Positions 5,205-6,002 of a DNA stretch of 6,002 bases are shown in pieces. The position numbers and the translations under genes are program-made. Below the pieces are notes generated by a model. It was given only the letters and a program-made list of their open reading frames with translations, was not told the DNA's origin and did no database searches. The first letter of the stretch is position 1; each line of letters opens with the position of its first letter. Source of the DNA: Lentisphaerota bacterium (lineage in GTDB: Bacteria; Verrucomicrobiota; Kiritimatiellia; UBA8416; JAFGTH01); the NCBI GenBank assembly GCA_016934225.1, contig JAFGTH010000130.1:1-6002 (forward strand). The letters run 5' to 3'.

Positions 5205-6002
5205 ATGAAACGTGGTCACAAATGCGCCTTGGTCGTATTGATTTCTTGTTTGTGCCTATCAAGTCAAGCGACAGACATAACACCGTTTCAGTTCTCCGTG
5301 CTTGCGCCAGGCCAACTTTTTGGCAGCAATAAAAGTGTCGCAGGTCTTCGTTTGGGAGTAATCTACGCGAGAAACAAAAGTCTGTACGGCTTTGACATTG
5401 GAACAGGCATCAACTCGCTTAAAGAAGACCTCTATGGCTTTCAAATAGCCATGGTCGGCAATACGGCAAAATCCGCCAATGGATTTCAGATCGGCATCCT
5501 GGGAAATAAAACCGAACAACTACGTGGAGCGCAAGTGGGATTGTTCAACATGGCAAACGACGCAGCGGCAATCCAAATCGGAATGAACGCCAAAGTAAAC
5601 GGCAATATGATCGGTATTCAGATCTCGTGTTCGCCGTTTTTTTGGGTGCCCGCCCTATCCGGCAACAGGGTACAAGACAGAATGCACGGCATACAAATCG
5701 GACTTGCATCACGAGCAACAGAAATGTACGGAATGCAGGATGGACTACTGGTCAACATGGCAACAATATGCCGCGGAACACAAATAGGGCTTGTGAACCT
5801 GACGCGCGATATGAAGGGAATTCAACTGGGCGGCGTCAACATCTTCATGCCACCGAATCTAAAACATCCAACGCCAAGCACGGGAACAAGCGTGACCGGT
5901 ATTCAAATAGGCGCATTTAACATAGGCGGAAAAGTCAGAGGATTGCAAATAGGTCTGTACAATTCCGCCATGGATATGAAGGGCGTACAAATCGGCGCGG
6001 CA
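5205..6002 (+). CDS. Exported G-x-Q-I-G repeat protein, LA_2272-like (partial)
   Basis: The frame is open from the ATG at 5205 to the window end (266 codons), so the C-terminus is missing. AAAGGA lies 9 bases before the start. Residues 1-22 look like an export signal: basic start, hydrophobic A-L-V-V-L-I-S-C-L-C-L, then S-S-Q-A. Either signal peptidase I cleaves after Ala22, or Cys15 in L-I-S-C is lipidated; the first seems more likely. From about residue 60 the protein is a string of units built on G-x-Q-I-G, with the central Gln (or Asp64) at 64, 80, 95, 110, 124, 139, 164, 178, 193, 207, 234, 248 and 262. The period is mostly 14-16 residues, with longer inserts after 139 and 207. This resembles the LA_2272-type surface repeat proteins known from Leptospira and other Gram-negative bacteria. 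A repeating beta-strand structure at the cell surface is likely. Its role is unknown. Confidence 0.82.
   Translation, partial: MKRGHKCALVVLISCLCLSSQATDITPFQFSVLAPGQLFGSNKSVAGLRLGVIYARNKSLYGFDIGTGINSLKEDLYGFQIAMVGNTAKSANGFQIGILGNKTEQLRGAQVGLFNMANDAAAIQIGMNAKVNGNMIGIQISCSPFFWVPALSGNRVQDRMHGIQIGLASRATEMYGMQDGLLVNMATICRGTQIGLVNLTRDMKGIQLGGVNIFMPPNLKHPTPSTGTSVTGIQIGAFNIGGKVRGLQIGLYNSAMDMKGVQIGAA

Noticed and set aside
5627..5920. Plus-strand frame inside the repeat protein
   Set aside because: It is a frame-shifted shadow of the repeats. The main frame is unbroken across the T7 run at 5637-5643, so there is no frameshift.
1..6002. Search by eye for CRISPR arrays, insertion sequences, integrases and riboswitches
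   Set aside because: I saw no regularly spaced direct repeats, no transposase or integrase motifs and no riboswitch core.

Overview
The window looks like a piece of bacterial chromosome of intermediate GC content. The organism is probably Gram-negative and possibly anaerobic. The hints are a protein made of repeated G-x-Q-I-G units behind a Sec-type signal, a YruB-type glutaredoxin, a metallo-beta-lactamase-fold protein of a family best known from archaea and anaerobes, and a tRNA gene with an encoded CCA. The mix would fit a PVC-type lineage (Lentisphaerota or Kiritimatiellota) or a similar poorly studied phylum. That is an inference, and no marker gene here settles it.

Layout. (1) 9-1167, plus strand: an MBL-fold hydrolase of the UPF0282 kind, followed at once by a small four-cysteine protein. 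(2) 1168-1636: 469 bases with no convincing gene. The end of this stretch holds the probable promoter, and perhaps an operator, of the next operon. (3) 1637-3083, plus strand: a tight three-gene operon. It encodes a DtxR/MntR-like regulator with a C-terminal C-x-x-C, a two-domain redox protein (cysteine-free thioredoxin fold plus an active-type C-P-P-C glutaredoxin) and a short GroES co-chaperonin with no groEL beside it. The last two genes overlap by 4 bases. (4) 3084-3413: a spacer between converging genes. It holds a long GC-rich hairpin and a probable terminator for the opposite strand. (5) 4541-3414, minus strand: a two-gene operon of a Pyr_excise-type (pyrimidine dimer DNA glycosylase-like) protein and a MarC-family membrane protein, 3 bases apart. 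(6) 4542-4882: a divergent spacer ending in a good sigma70-type promoter for tRNA-Val(CAC) at 4883-4959. (7) 5205 to the window end, plus strand: the first 266 residues of an exported repeat protein resembling the LA_2272-type surface repeat family, behind an extended -10 promoter.

The most unusual unit is the regulator / thioredoxin-glutaredoxin / GroES operon. Its gene order suggests a metal- or redox-responsive switch controlling a thiol-handling protein and a chaperonin cap. The regulator's metal site is altered relative to MntR and it carries extra cysteines. The redox protein has lost the thioredoxin active site but kept the glutaredoxin one. The GroES lacks most of the usual roof-hairpin segment. 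The functional link between these genes is inferred from their order and spacing.
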